Shown here: positions 26,355-34,629 of the stretch, one piece after another
How positions within the stretch are numbered: the first letter of the stretch is position 1
Layout: the number at the start of each line of letters is the position of its first letter
Assembly (NCBI GenBank): GCA_029213145.1
Contig: JARGNK010000033.1
Span: 1-52,170 of the forward strand
Reading direction: 5' to 3'
From: Rubripirellula sp.
GTDB lineage: Bacteria > Planctomycetota > Planctomycetia > Pirellulales > Pirellulaceae
DNA: 52,170 bases
Notes under the pieces: model-generated
Database searches by the model: none
Seen by the model: only the letters and a program-made list of their open reading frames with translations
What the model was told of the DNA's origin: nothing
Position numbers and translations under genes: made by a program

Positions 26355-26604
26355 TCGTCAGGATGAAAACGAGCCCATTGCTCTTGTCCCTTGTTTCACG
26401 GATCTGGTAGCCTCCGAATGGCGGTTGTCGCCGGGAGTAGTGGTCTTTTTCGCGAAAAGGGTCAAGAACAGTGAGTAAATTGGGCGATACCACAAATGTT
26501 TTCGCTTGTATTTGCGCTGAAAAGTCTCTTTTTTCGCTTACGGATTGCATCCTGGGACAAGGATCGCGGCGCTGACGACCGACGTGGAAACGGCTTGACT
26601 GAAA

Positions 26605-26625
26605 CACATTCCAGGATGGAATGTG
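26605..26625 (+). promoter_or_regulatory. 9-bp perfect hairpin
   Basis: CACATTCCA (26605-26613) and TGGAATGTG (26617-26625) pair perfectly around GGA. No T run follows, so it is a poor intrinsic terminator. It could be an operator or an RNA stem 110 bases before flgM. Confidence 0.45.
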
Positions 26626-26661
26626 CCGCAGGCCCGGTCATTTGCGCTTTTGCATTCCGCT

Positions 26662-26698
26662 GATTGACAGGGGCGTCCAATGTTGGACGTAGTCAATC
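26662..26698 (+). promoter_or_regulatory. Nested double inverted repeat in the flgM leader
   Basis: The outer arms are GATTGAC (26662-26668) and GTCAATC (26692-26698). The inner arms are CGTCCAA (26674-26680) and TTGGACG (26683-26689), separated by TG. The two 7-bp stems are joined by a 5/2-base internal loop, 36 bases before the flgM ATG. A GGGAG ribosome site follows 11 bases before ATG. The element could be a transcription-factor operator or an RNA fold controlling translation. Confidence 0.5.
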
Positions 26699-26734
26699 TC
26701 GGACACTTCCGTCCCTCTTGGGAGCAATACGATT

Positions 26735-27031
26735 ATGCAGATTTACGGCCCTTACAGGGTTTCCACACCTCCGACCGGTGGTGCATCGCGTCCACAGCCG
26801 CCGAAGGCTGCCGAGATTAACAGCAAGCAATCCGCTGCCCCGGTGGACCAATTAGATCTGTCCGCCGCGCCAGGAGCGAATCGGATTGACCTCAGCGCCC
26901 CAGTCGCTGGTAGTGGTGAGATTCGAATCGACCGTGTCGCTGAGTTGCGTCGTCAAATCGCCGACGGAAGCTACGAAACTCCCGAAAAACTGGATGCGGC
27001 ACTCGACCGCATCCTGGATCAACTGGGCTGA
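26735..27031 (+). CDS. flgM: FlgM-like anti-sigma-28 factor
   Basis: A 98-residue protein. The C-terminal half IRIDRVAELRRQIADGSYETPEKLDAALDRILDQL matches the FlgM sigma-28-binding helices (about 64-97). The N-terminal half is Pro/Ala-rich and probably disordered, as in other FlgM proteins. FlgM holds FliA inactive until the flagellar hook is built and it is exported. No flagellar gene is nearby, so either it acts from a distance on a fliA elsewhere or it serves another sigma factor. The start is ATG 26735; IYGPYRVSTPP is a plausible N-terminus. Confidence 0.85.
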   Translation: MQIYGPYRVSTPPTGGASRPQPPKAAEINSKQSAAPVDQLDLSAAPGANRIDLSAPVAGSGEIRIDRVAELRRQIADGSYETPEKLDAALDRILDQLG

Positions 27032-27139
27032 ATCCCAGAACATCCTTGACTCCCCACAGGGTTATTTCCCCCCGTGTGACGGGCATTCGGCAGCCGTTTT
27101 GAAGACTGCGGCGGCCGACAGATACTTTGAATCCGGAAG

Positions 27140-27165
27140 GCTACAGGGCTTCATAACTCTGTAGC
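27140..27165. terminator. Inverted repeat between flgM and the Fur-family gene
   Basis: GCTACAG (27140-27146) and CTGTAGC (27159-27165) form a perfect 7-bp stem with a 12-base loop, about 110 bases after the flgM stop. There is no T run. The remainder of 27032-27321 contains no gene; a weaker repeat GGTGA-N12-TCACC lies just before the Fur-family gene, near 27277-27298. Confidence 0.3.
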
Positions 27166-27321
27166 AATGATGGCTGTCTCGCCAGGTCCAGGGCCAACAG
27201 AACGTGGCTGGGGATATCACTTCGAGGTATTTACTGCGGGGCGTCGGGCGAACGAAGAATATCGAGTAGACTAAGGTGACTCTTGGACAAATCACCCTAG
27301 ACCGCCTATCGGTCGAGGTCG

Positions 27322-27873
27322 ATGCAGTTTTACCCAAGATTCCTCTCTCGCTTTGAATTGACTGAGATCGTGTTAACCTCATCCGAACCGCTGCAACCAC
27401 TCAACGTCTCCCTTTCACCTCGGGAACGCTTCGAGGAATACCTGCAATCGCGTGGATTAAGGCAGACCAGCCAACGGCGTTTTTTGATTGAGGCTGTTTT
27501 CCAGGAACACGACCATTTTGATGCTGATGAATTGATTGATCGCTTGCCGCGACGCGGGGAGAAGAACTATGTCAGCTCTGCGACGGTCTACCGAACACTT
27601 CGCGAATTTGTTGATGCAGGACTGCTGAAGAGCTTCCAGCTCGACGGGCGGACCGTTTACGAGCTTGATTACGGGTATCCTCAGCACGACCACTTGTATT
27701 GCACGCGTTGCCGCCAATTATTCGAATTCCAGAGTGATCCACTTGTGAAGCTCCGTGATCAGGTGGCGGCTGATCATGGCTTTCGCGTCACAGGTCACCG
27801 AATGATTATCCAGGGAGTTTGCCGTGACTGCGGAAAAAACCGAAGAACCAAACGAAAACAAGACTTGGTGTAA
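27322..27873 (+). CDS. Fur-family metalloregulator (Fur/PerR type)
   Basis: A 183-residue Fur-superfamily regulator. The winged-helix part (about 30-115) has LRQTSQRRFLIEAVFQEHDHFDADELIDRL and SATVYRTLREFVDAGLL. The dimerisation part has HDHLYCTRCRQLFEF and a closing VCRDCG. The two CxxC pairs suggest a structural zinc site; HDHLY supplies regulatory metal ligands. Whether it senses iron, manganese, zinc or peroxide cannot be fixed from these motifs. The extended N-terminus before SLSPRERF may not be real; a start around residue 30 is possible. It converges with the next gene six bases later. Confidence 0.88.
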   Translation: MQFYPRFLSRFELTEIVLTSSEPLQPLNVSLSPRERFEEYLQSRGLRQTSQRRFLIEAVFQEHDHFDADELIDRLPRRGEKNYVSSATVYRTLREFVDAGLLKSFQLDGRTVYELDYGYPQHDHLYCTRCRQLFEFQSDPLVKLRDQVAADHGFRVTGHRMIIQGVCRDCGKNRRTKRKQDLV

Positions 27874-27879
27874 CAATTC

Positions 27880-28308
27880 CTAAATGGGGCCGCGCAACTG
27901 CTGCAGTAGCGCAGCAAAAACACGCTCATTCTCATCAAAGTCGCGGCTTTCCGCTTGCATCTGCACAACGAGTGTCATGCCATTTAATTCAACAATGGCG
28001 AGCCGACTGATGATCAGCAGATCTAGATAGTAAAACCGGAACTCGACTGCCGTTTCCTGATCCGCGTTGCCACCGAGGTTGATCTCTTCACGCTCGATAT
28101 CGCCGTAATCTTCGGCAAAGGAATCGGCAACCTCCTCGATCACATCCTCGGCCAGATCGCCCGTGCTTACACGCTCGATGGCAAAGAATCCGCCGGACGG
28201 AAGCTCTAGAGTCACTCCTTCCTTGCCTTCCTCTTCCGGTCGATCAACTTGCGTCCAGTTGTCCGGATAGAGAAACTTGACACCAAAGGAGTCAAATGTG
28301 ACGGGCAT
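27880..28308 (-). CDS. Small uncharacterised protein (PsbP/DUF1795-like fold suspected)
   Basis: From ATG 28308 this is a 142-residue soluble protein (MPVTFDSFGVKFLYPDNW). The frame is open further upstream to 28443 but those residues look non-coding. Pattern: a short start (FDSFGVKFLYPDNWTQVDR), an acidic centre and a C-terminal domain (AVEFRFYYLDLLIISRLAIVELNGMTLVVQMQAESRDF). The order resembles PsbP/DUF1795-type folds that begin with 'v.fsYP.gW'. No catalytic motif. It converges with the Fur-family gene and diverges from the TPR lipoprotein, so context is not informative. Confidence 0.65.
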   Translation of the reverse strand: MPVTFDSFGVKFLYPDNWTQVDRPEEEGKEGVTLELPSGGFFAIERVSTGDLAEDVIEEVADSFAEDYGDIEREEINLGGNADQETAVEFRFYYLDLLIISRLAIVELNGMTLVVQMQAESRDFDENERVFAALLQQLRGPI

Positions 28309-28521
28309 AAGCTGATCGCAGTAGGTTAGATACTCGGGGAATTGGAAGTAGATTCTAGAAGATAAAGACCACGACTCCGGAGTGGTAGGGCGGATAGTCA
28401 ATCGCGGGATCACCCGATCGTACAGACGATCAATCGCTACCACGATGCAAGCTCTCTATTGCCTTGGGTTATGGCATTTTGATAAGAAAACAGGGTTGGA
28501 AATCCACGATTCAGGTAACCC

Positions 28522-29439
28522 ATGTCAGTCGCATCTCACCGCATTTTGCTTGCGGCATTCTTGCTAGCTGCTCCTGGTTGCCGCGCAATCTCTAGATTCG
28601 GCGATAGTCGCCAGGCAATCGCGGCGCGGCGTTTGTCCGGACAGGGATTTGAGGCGATGCACGATGACCAATGGGAAGTCGCTGAGACTTTGTTCACCAA
28701 TGCCCTCGAACAATCCGACAGTGATGATCGGGCACACTGGGGATTGGCAGAATCCTACTGGAAACACGAAGAGCTTGAATTGGCAGTCAAGCATATGGAG
28801 CACGCTGTACGACTCAGCGCTGGCGATCCTCGATTCGTCCAGCGATTAGGGCGGATGTACCTGACGCTGGGAAGACTGGAAGAAGCTGACCGACACAGCC
28901 TGTGGGCATTGGAATCGAAACGTGATTCGGCCGACGCATGGGCTTTAAGGGGTGATTGCTTCAACGCTCGCGGAAAAGCTGACGAAGCTTTGGCCGCCTA
29001 TCATCGAGCCCTTGCACTACAACCGGATTATCCGGCTGTTCAAATGGAAGCGGCAGAGATCTATCGTCGGCAAGGCCGTTATGACCGATTGTTGGCGACA
29101 CTGGATCGCCTGCAAGAGGGAATCGGAATGGAACAAACGCCTCCCAGGGTCGATGTCCTGCAAGGTATCGCGATGCGAAAAGTGGGCCGTTTCGAAGAGG
29201 CAAAACGCTCATTTTTACGGGCCGCGCAAAAAGATCCCGAAAACGACAGTCCACACATCGAACTCGCCGCCCTTGCCTTGGAACGCGGTGATACCGCCTC
29301 CGCGCAGAATGCATTCGCGGAAGCTGTTCGCTTGAATCCATCGCTGGCGCAAGGGCAAGATTGGATGCAACAGTTGGAATTAGAACAGGCTCGCCTGGCG
29401 ACCGATCCACGCCAAAACTCGCTACCTCCGATTCGCTAA
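28522..29439 (+). CDS. TPR-repeat lipoprotein
   Basis: A 305-residue protein. The N-terminus MSVASHRILLAAFLLAAPGC looks like a lipoprotein signal with Cys20 as the lipidated residue (APGC, a weak lipobox). The rest is six or so tetratricopeptide repeats: WEVAETLFTNALEQSD, AHWGLAESYWKHEELELAVKHMEHAV, RFVQRLGRMYLTLGRLEEADRHS, DAWALRGDCFNARGKADEALAAYHRAL and others to about residue 285. It is a protein-interaction scaffold facing the periplasm. The partner is unknown. Confidence 0.88.
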   Translation: MSVASHRILLAAFLLAAPGCRAISRFGDSRQAIAARRLSGQGFEAMHDDQWEVAETLFTNALEQSDSDDRAHWGLAESYWKHEELELAVKHMEHAVRLSAGDPRFVQRLGRMYLTLGRLEEADRHSLWALESKRDSADAWALRGDCFNARGKADEALAAYHRALALQPDYPAVQMEAAEIYRRQGRYDRLLATLDRLQEGIGMEQTPPRVDVLQGIAMRKVGRFEEAKRSFLRAAQKDPENDSPHIELAALALERGDTASAQNAFAEAVRLNPSLAQGQDWMQQLELEQARLATDPRQNSLPPIR

Positions 29440-29661
29440 AGCTTTCGACCACAACGACCTCTCCAACGATCGATCTGATTGTGACGGTTAGGTATTCTGC
29501 CTGACGAGGCGAGCAGATCCCGCGTTCTGCAATCGCTGAAGGCTCAGCAACGTTTTGTTAGAAAAGCTCCGGCGGCAGAGGATTTTGTGTCGTAGACTTC
29601 ATCGGGTGAATAGGCACGGGGACCGTCTCGCAAGCCATCTTCTTTCTTAAAGAGCCGATTC

Positions 29662-29970
29662 ATGTCGTTACCGCAAACGTCCAACACGCCTATTATTGTG
29701 CCATCTTCGCCAATTTCGTCGCCGCCGCAGATGGCACCCGAGCAACCTTTACCCGCTACTGGCTTCGTCGACCGTCGTCGCTCCCAAAGTGGATCTAGCA
29801 GACAAGAACGCCGACAATTCGGCAGCTCCCATGCAGGGCTTTCAGAAGCTGGACGGGAACTGGCGATTGCAATCGACCAATACAAAATCACGCACCACCG
29901 ACGCTACCTTACCTGTGACGAAATGTTGAATGTAATGGTCAGCCTAGGCTATTCCAAAGACGGCAAGTAA
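29662..29970 (+). CDS. Small conserved planctomycetal protein of unknown function
   Basis: A 102-residue protein. A variable, Pro/Ser-rich first third precedes a compact basic C-terminal half: VDRRRSQS, RQERRQFGSSHAGLSEAGRELAIAIDQYK and HHRRYLTCDEMLNVMVSLGYSK. I recall similar short proteins with 'RRQF.nSH.gLS..g.ELa.AID.YK' in many planctomycete genomes, so I take it as real despite a long open frame on the other strand. No signal peptide or metal-binding motif. The predicted fold is a few helices; the basic, His-rich end could contact nucleic acid. Confidence 0.72.
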   Translation: MSLPQTSNTPIIVPSSPISSPPQMAPEQPLPATGFVDRRRSQSGSSRQERRQFGSSHAGLSEAGRELAIAIDQYKITHHRRYLTCDEMLNVMVSLGYSKDGK

Positions 29971-30110
29971 CCGCCTGGGAATCGCAACCCTGCGTACGAC
30001 CGGAATCGTGGGTCTCCCTATAGCGTTGCCAACTGGGTACCGAGGCCAAACCGACCGAATGCTGTCTGTCGCCATACGGCCAGCCTGTCTCCAATTTGAC
30101 CCAAATCTTT

Positions 30111-31052
30111 TTATTTTATCAGCGGTTGGACCAATTGCCGTCGCGTGACAACGCCACGAACAGCGCCCCGTTCATCAAGCAAAACAGCAACTTCGCTGCC
30201 GGCATCATAAAGACGCAGCAGTATTTGCAGGTGACGGTCTCCAACGCGCCCATGAATGACCGGTCGTATTTCGGTTTGTTGATCTGCAACGCATAAGTCT
30301 GCGTACCAAACGAACCCGATGATACTCTTCGAACGTTGAACCAATACGATTGCGTGATTACGTCGACGTGTTTGACACCGCGCGAGAACCAGATCTAGCG
30401 GGGCTTCAACCATTGCCAGACGATCAGCTGGCACACCAAATGAGATCGCTGACTGGTTACCAAACTCAAAGAGTTTCTGAGCCAGTGAACGCTGGCCTGC
30501 GGCCAAAATCCCCGCCTCGTGGCCATGCCGCAACAGCTGATCCAATTCACCACGGGCCATGACAAGTCGCAAACGAAAAGGCGTCTGACCCGTTACCAAT
30601 TGCAAGCCGCGTCCCAGTAACCCCAAGATCACCGATACCGGCGCAAAAATCACGGTTGCCGCCAGCAGCATCGGACGAGTCGCGGTGATCAATCGGTACG
30701 GAGCATGGTAGAACAAGTACTTGGGGAGCAGTTCTCCGAAGACGAAAACAACAGGGGTCATCAGCATTGGCCCGATCAACTCCGCACTTGATCCGGCCCC
30801 GAACCAGATCGCCATCAGTGACACGATCGCAAAACTAGTAAAATAATTGGCGAAGTTGTTCCCTACCAATGTTGTCGCTACAAAAATCGCCGGGTGATTG
30901 AGCAGCCAAACCAACCCACGTGCAGCCGCAGATCCACCAAGACCATCGAGCACCAGGCGGGTGCGGGAAACACGATAGAGACCCGTTTCACTGCCGCTAA
31001 AAAAAGCACTCAGCATTAACCCAACGGCAAACAGAACCAGTGGCGTGATCAT
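30111..31052 (-). CDS. CNNM/DUF21 transporter-like protein with CBS domains (short form)
   Basis: A 313-residue protein. The DUF21 (CNNM transmembrane) domain occupies about residues 1-180, with MLSAFFSGSETGLYRVSRTRL and four hydrophobic segments. Two CBS motifs follow (about 200-310). It lacks the C-terminal CorC_HlyC domain of its neighbour, so this is a CNNM core only. Members export or sense Mg2+/Co2+ or act on the envelope; the substrate is unproven. Its ATG overlaps the end of the neighbour by four bases, implying equal expression and probably a heteromeric pair. Confidence 0.85.
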   Translation of the reverse strand: MITPLVLFAVGLMLSAFFSGSETGLYRVSRTRLVLDGLGGSAAARGLVWLLNHPAIFVATTLVGNNFANYFTSFAIVSLMAIWFGAGSSAELIGPMLMTPVVFVFGELLPKYLFYHAPYRLITATRPMLLAATVIFAPVSVILGLLGRGLQLVTGQTPFRLRLVMARGELDQLLRHGHEAGILAAGQRSLAQKLFEFGNQSAISFGVPADRLAMVEAPLDLVLARCQTRRRNHAIVLVQRSKSIIGFVWYADLCVADQQTEIRPVIHGRVGDRHLQILLRLYDAGSEVAVLLDERGAVRGVVTRRQLVQPLIK

Positions 31053-32314
31053 GGAGCGTCTCCTGCAGAGGATTCAGCTGCTTCAATCTCAATCCAAATC
31101 ACATCGTCTTCTTCTTCGACGACAGTCAAGACATAGTCACCCAGCGGCGCGGTGTCTCCAACGCGAGGGAACCGCTCATTGTGACGTTGAAGATAACCGG
31201 CGACCGTATTGATTCCTTCGCTGGGGACCGGAATGTCGAGACGTTTGGAGAGACGCCGCAGGCTATCGCTCCCTAGGACCCGCAATCGACCTGCCGGTGC
31301 TTCAGTGCGTGAAGGCTCTCCAATCCGGTCAACATCCTCTGCGGGGGCCAAGACATTGCGCAGAATATCATCTAACGACACAGCCCCCACTGACTCACCA
31401 TATTCATTCACCACCACCGCAACCAGCCGATCCTCTTCATTAAGTCGGTCTAAGACCTGAGAAACCATCGCAGACCAGGGAACATAGATCACGGGTTCGC
31501 AAGCAGCACTAAGATCATCCAGTTGACTTGGGCGAAGTAGCCGGGGATTAATCGCCTGAACAATCATTTCCCCCGTTTCATCGGTGATCATCAGATAGCC
31601 ATCTCGCAAGGTTTCCGCAGAAATCCAATTTCGATCGATAGGCTCCTGACACATCCACAGTTTGCTGCGGGGATGCATGATTTCGCTAACTCGCACTTCG
31701 GCAATCCCAACCAAACTTCGAAGCGCCGTGCGTTCACGCTGCAACAAGGCAGCATCATCGGTACCAAGCTCGATCGCCCGCTCGATATCACTCAGGTCAA
31801 TCTCAGGCTCTGGCTCAAAACTTGGCCAAACCAAACGACTCACCGCTAGGTTTGTCACGGTGACCAACGGTAACACAGGACTAACCAGCCGCACCGCAAT
31901 CAACAGTGGTGGACCTACCAAAATCGATAATTGCCGCGGCGCCAGAACAGCAACGCTCTTGGGCAGCATCTCGCTAAAGAAGATGATGGCTAGCAGGCTG
32001 ACCGCCGTAAATCCGACAGCCACGGAACTGCCTGCTGATTGACTCTGTTCCAAGCGACTGCCAATGACCGCGGCAAACGCAAAGTAGGTCATGTTGATTA
32101 ACAGATTCCAAAACAGAATCGCTGACAGCAACCGTTCAGGATCGGCCAACAGCCGAGCGGCAATCCTGCCACCAATCCCTGCCCGCTCAAGCCCCCGCCT
32201 ACTTCGAGAGTCAAGGGAGAACAACGCAGCTTCGCTACCACTAAACAAGGCGCTGAACAGAATCAGCACAGCCATCGCACACAGCCAAGGTAAAGCGTCC
32301 GTTATCCAGCTCAA
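31049..32314 (-). CDS. CNNM/CorC (hemolysin C-like) family protein
   Basis: A 421-residue protein. The DUF21 membrane domain (about 1-190, FSALFSGSEAALFSLDSRSRRGL, NLLINMTYFAFAAVIG) is followed by two CBS motifs (about 200-330, VSEIMHPRSK, VVNEYGESVGAVSLDDIL) and a CorC_HlyC domain (about 335-415, LRVLGSDSLRRLSKRLDIPVPSEGINTVAGYL). This is the standard CorC/TlyC architecture linked to Mg2+/Co2+ efflux. It overlaps both neighbours by four bases, forming a three-gene operon with the ABC-2 permease upstream and the shorter CNNM downstream. Confidence 0.9.
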   Translation of the reverse strand: MSWITDALPWLCAMAVLILFSALFSGSEAALFSLDSRSRRGLERAGIGGRIAARLLADPERLLSAILFWNLLINMTYFAFAAVIGSRLEQSQSAGSSVAVGFTAVSLLAIIFFSEMLPKSVAVLAPRQLSILVGPPLLIAVRLVSPVLPLVTVTNLAVSRLVWPSFEPEPEIDLSDIERAIELGTDDAALLQRERTALRSLVGIAEVRVSEIMHPRSKLWMCQEPIDRNWISAETLRDGYLMITDETGEMIVQAINPRLLRPSQLDDLSAACEPVIYVPWSAMVSQVLDRLNEEDRLVAVVVNEYGESVGAVSLDDILRNVLAPAEDVDRIGEPSRTEAPAGRLRVLGSDSLRRLSKRLDIPVPSEGINTVAGYLQRHNERFPRVGDTAPLGDYVLTVVEEEDDVIWIEIEAAESSAGDAP

Positions 32315-34083
32315 CCTTCGTCTCCGCCCGCTCCACGATCCCGTTCCAGCGAAACATCAAACTCGCTCAACGCTGGTACCATCATTGCTGCCGTAGTGAA
32401 AACGTAGCCGACCAGTAAGGCAAAGAATACGTAAAGATGGTCAGTTTGAAGCAAAAATTGAGTGATTGCATAAAACGTCACCAGCGGTAACCCGAAGGAT
32501 GCGATGAAAATCGCAGACGATGGATTCCGCCAGCCTAGTGACGCAAAGAGTGCCGCTCCACCACCCAAAATCATTACGAGAAACGGAGCTAATTGCAGCT
32601 GAAACGCGCCGCGGAAACTGACCATAATGGTCATGCAAATCGCAATGCCTACGCACAGAAAAAACACCGTTCCCAAGCTGGCAAGAATCGCTGACCGACC
32701 CGCGACATAATTTAAGCCAGAGTGAATTCCCAACATCGAAACGAAGAGATAAAGCGTTATAGCACCTAAGATCACATAGCACATGTTCTCAATCGTCATC
32801 ACGCCATTGGTGGCTAAATAGATCACAAGTAAAACTGGCAGCACCATCATCTCTTTGCCAACATACAAAACCCCCAACAGCTTTCCAAACACAAACTCTC
32901 TGGGGCTCAAATCGGTGACCAATAGTAAATCCAAAGCCAACCCGTCACGTTCGTTCGTGACCGAGTTAACAGCCAATGCATTAACCAACACCAAGGAAAT
33001 CACACCCAAAGCAGCTAATGGCAAAGTAGCTGCCGGCAGAGCGCGACCAATACGACCGCCTGGCTCAAACGCAGCCCCACTCTGGACCTGGGAATATAAA
33101 ACTCCCGCGACAACACAAAAGAACAGCACAAACCCAAATCGAATCAACATTACCTTTCGGCCATAAGCCCAGGTACATACTTCCCGCCACAAGATTGGAT
33201 TTTCCCAAACACGCCGCGGCGCCCTCGCTTTCCAACTGGTTGGCGTCGCCTCGCTAATCAATTCATCCGAAGTCTCGGGTTCAGGCATCTTCATCCGCAC
33301 TTCTCGCGAAGGATTCCAGATCCGCACCATCCTGACACCAATCCCCAGTACCACACATGAAAGGCCTATCGCGGTAGCAACAAACCAAGCCACCCCCATG
33401 GCGGTTTCACCCGATAAGCTGGCCAGCGGCGAAGCTGCAGCGAACAACGCTCGTGTCGGACTTATCGCCAACGCGAGCGACTCTGGTAAATCAGTGAATC
33501 TCTCGGCGATGATCTCTCCCGAGCCAACATACAACAGCAAGAGCAGCACGGTTAATGCGATCGCCTGAAACGTTTTCTCCCTCCACATTCCAATGACTGT
33601 TCCGATACTCCCTGCCAAGAAGATCGTCGCTGCGGTCACGACAAAAACGCCAAGAACCTGCTGTGGAGAAACTCCACCGAGTAGCGGGAGGGTCAAAAAC
33701 AGGGGTAGCGACCCAAGCAACATCGCCATCGGGGTCAGCAGGGTCGCGGTCAGTTTGCCGACGACCACTTCAAATCCTGATAATCTCGTCAATAACAATA
33801 AGATCAGAGTTCGCCGGTCTTTCTCCTGAGACACGCTACTAGCGGCGCCCACCGCCGCTAGGGAAGCAAGTACGAGGAGTTGCAGCGGGGCGAGGACGGT
33901 AAACATCCATCCCCCAAATCGCGCTGAATCGCTGCTAGTTGTCAGCGAGCGGGAACCGTCAAGCACGAGGTAACCCGTGCACAACAGCAAAAACAGCGAG
34001 AGTAGATAGACACCCCTCATCAGGTATGTTCGGGGGCGTTTGGGGACCACCGTCGCTTCGCGAAAAAAGATTGGTCCGAGCAT
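32311..34083 (-). CDS. ABC-2 type transporter permease, tandem duplicated
   Basis: A 590-residue membrane protein made of two permease-like halves (about 1-250 and 295-575). Each half has about six hydrophobic segments and a conserved start: PIFFREATVVPKRP versus PILWREVCTWAYGRK. Each also has the ABC-2 signature SQEKDRRTLILLLLTRLSGFEVVVGKL / TNERDGLALDLLLVTDLSPREFVFGKL. No ATPase gene is next to it, so its nucleotide-binding partner must be elsewhere. It is the first gene of the operon with CorC and CNNM, coupled by ATGA. What is exported is unknown. Confidence 0.85.
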   Translation of the reverse strand: MLGPIFFREATVVPKRPRTYLMRGVYLLSLFLLLCTGYLVLDGSRSLTTSSDSARFGGWMFTVLAPLQLLVLASLAAVGAASSVSQEKDRRTLILLLLTRLSGFEVVVGKLTATLLTPMAMLLGSLPLFLTLPLLGGVSPQQVLGVFVVTAATIFLAGSIGTVIGMWREKTFQAIALTVLLLLLYVGSGEIIAERFTDLPESLALAISPTRALFAAASPLASLSGETAMGVAWFVATAIGLSCVVLGIGVRMVRIWNPSREVRMKMPEPETSDELISEATPTSWKARAPRRVWENPILWREVCTWAYGRKVMLIRFGFVLFFCVVAGVLYSQVQSGAAFEPGGRIGRALPAATLPLAALGVISLVLVNALAVNSVTNERDGLALDLLLVTDLSPREFVFGKLLGVLYVGKEMMVLPVLLVIYLATNGVMTIENMCYVILGAITLYLFVSMLGIHSGLNYVAGRSAILASLGTVFFLCVGIAICMTIMVSFRGAFQLQLAPFLVMILGGGAALFASLGWRNPSSAIFIASFGLPLVTFYAITQFLLQTDHLYVFFALLVGYVFTTAAMMVPALSEFDVSLERDRGAGGDEG

Positions 34084-34383
34084 AAATCGGCAGTGGGGGG
34101 TATGGCGGGCGTTTCAGTATCGCCCGTCCCCAGGCGGCCTGAACTGGAGCAGAGCAGCTTTGCTAGGATAGCACCACCGTGCTACTCGTTGGAGGGATCC
34201 CATCGTAGATCGCGTTACACACGGCATAATCGAAAAAAAACGCCGGTAGCACAAGAATTCTGCAGCCGGGATATCCCTACTTCGCGTAACTACGCATCTC
34301 AGGATGTTAGGGTTTCCCAGTCGGGGTGGTTTGCCCCTTTTTGATTCAAGGTTTGCCCATTTAAGACGCTATACGAGTTAGCT
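34084..34383. other. 300-bp intergenic region without a gene
   Basis: This separates the minus-strand permease operon from the plus-strand pilin gene, so it should hold two promoters. I see a hairpin GGCGGGCG (34104-34111) with CGCCCGTC (34121-34128) in the permease leader. Before the pilin gene, GGGG-N7-CCCC (34323-34337) is followed by TTTTT, a weak terminator-like element. Short open frames here do not resemble proteins. Confidence 0.5.
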
Positions 34384-34572
34384 ATGTCGATCATTTTCCG
34401 AGCCGTGCTTGATTTTTTTCATGAAGAAGACGGCACTACAGCCGTTGAATACGCCGTCATGTTGGCTCTCATCATCGCTGTATGCATTGGCTCAGCCACC
34501 GTGCTTGCCGGCGCCACCGCAGACAGCTTCAACACATCAGCCAATGCAATCGTTGGTGCCTTCGCCAATTGA
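34384..34572 (+). CDS. flp: Flp/Fap-type IVb pilin
   Basis: A 62-residue prepilin. A short hydrophilic leader (MSIIFRAVLDFFHEEDG) ends in Gly17. The type IVb motif G|TTAVEYAVML follows, with the essential Glu at +5 and the adjacent Tyr, and a hydrophobic segment to about residue 44. A TadV-type prepilin peptidase should cut after Gly17, and the product would form a tight-adherence (Tad) pilus. No tad genes are adjacent; planctomycetes often keep the pilin apart. Confidence 0.93.
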   Translation: MSIIFRAVLDFFHEEDGTTAVEYAVMLALIIAVCIGSATVLAGATADSFNTSANAIVGAFAN

Positions 34573-34629
34573 TTTCCCTTAGCCTGATGTTCGAGAAGGG
34601 GGGTTCAGGGTGCGAAATCAAGCACAGGC

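Larger units (their letters stand above)
26355..26734 (+). promoter_or_regulatory. 380-bp structured non-coding region upstream of flgM
   Basis: No convincing gene lies here on either strand. Three symmetric elements do: a 12-bp palindrome TTTTCGCGAAAA (26447-26458), a 9-bp perfect hairpin (26605-26625) and a nested two-stem element (26662-26698). Spacing would suit a regulated promoter plus structured leader for flgM. I did not find a clean sigma-28 or sigma-54 promoter. Confidence 0.45.

Noticed and set aside
29544..29891. Minus-strand 115-residue open frame opposite the small protein
   Set aside because: Its composition is irregular and no block looks conserved, while the plus-strand protein has a compact conserved core.
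34093..34344. 83-residue open frame before the pilin gene
   Set aside because: No domain, signal peptide or codon pattern supports it; it lies over promoter-like DNA.
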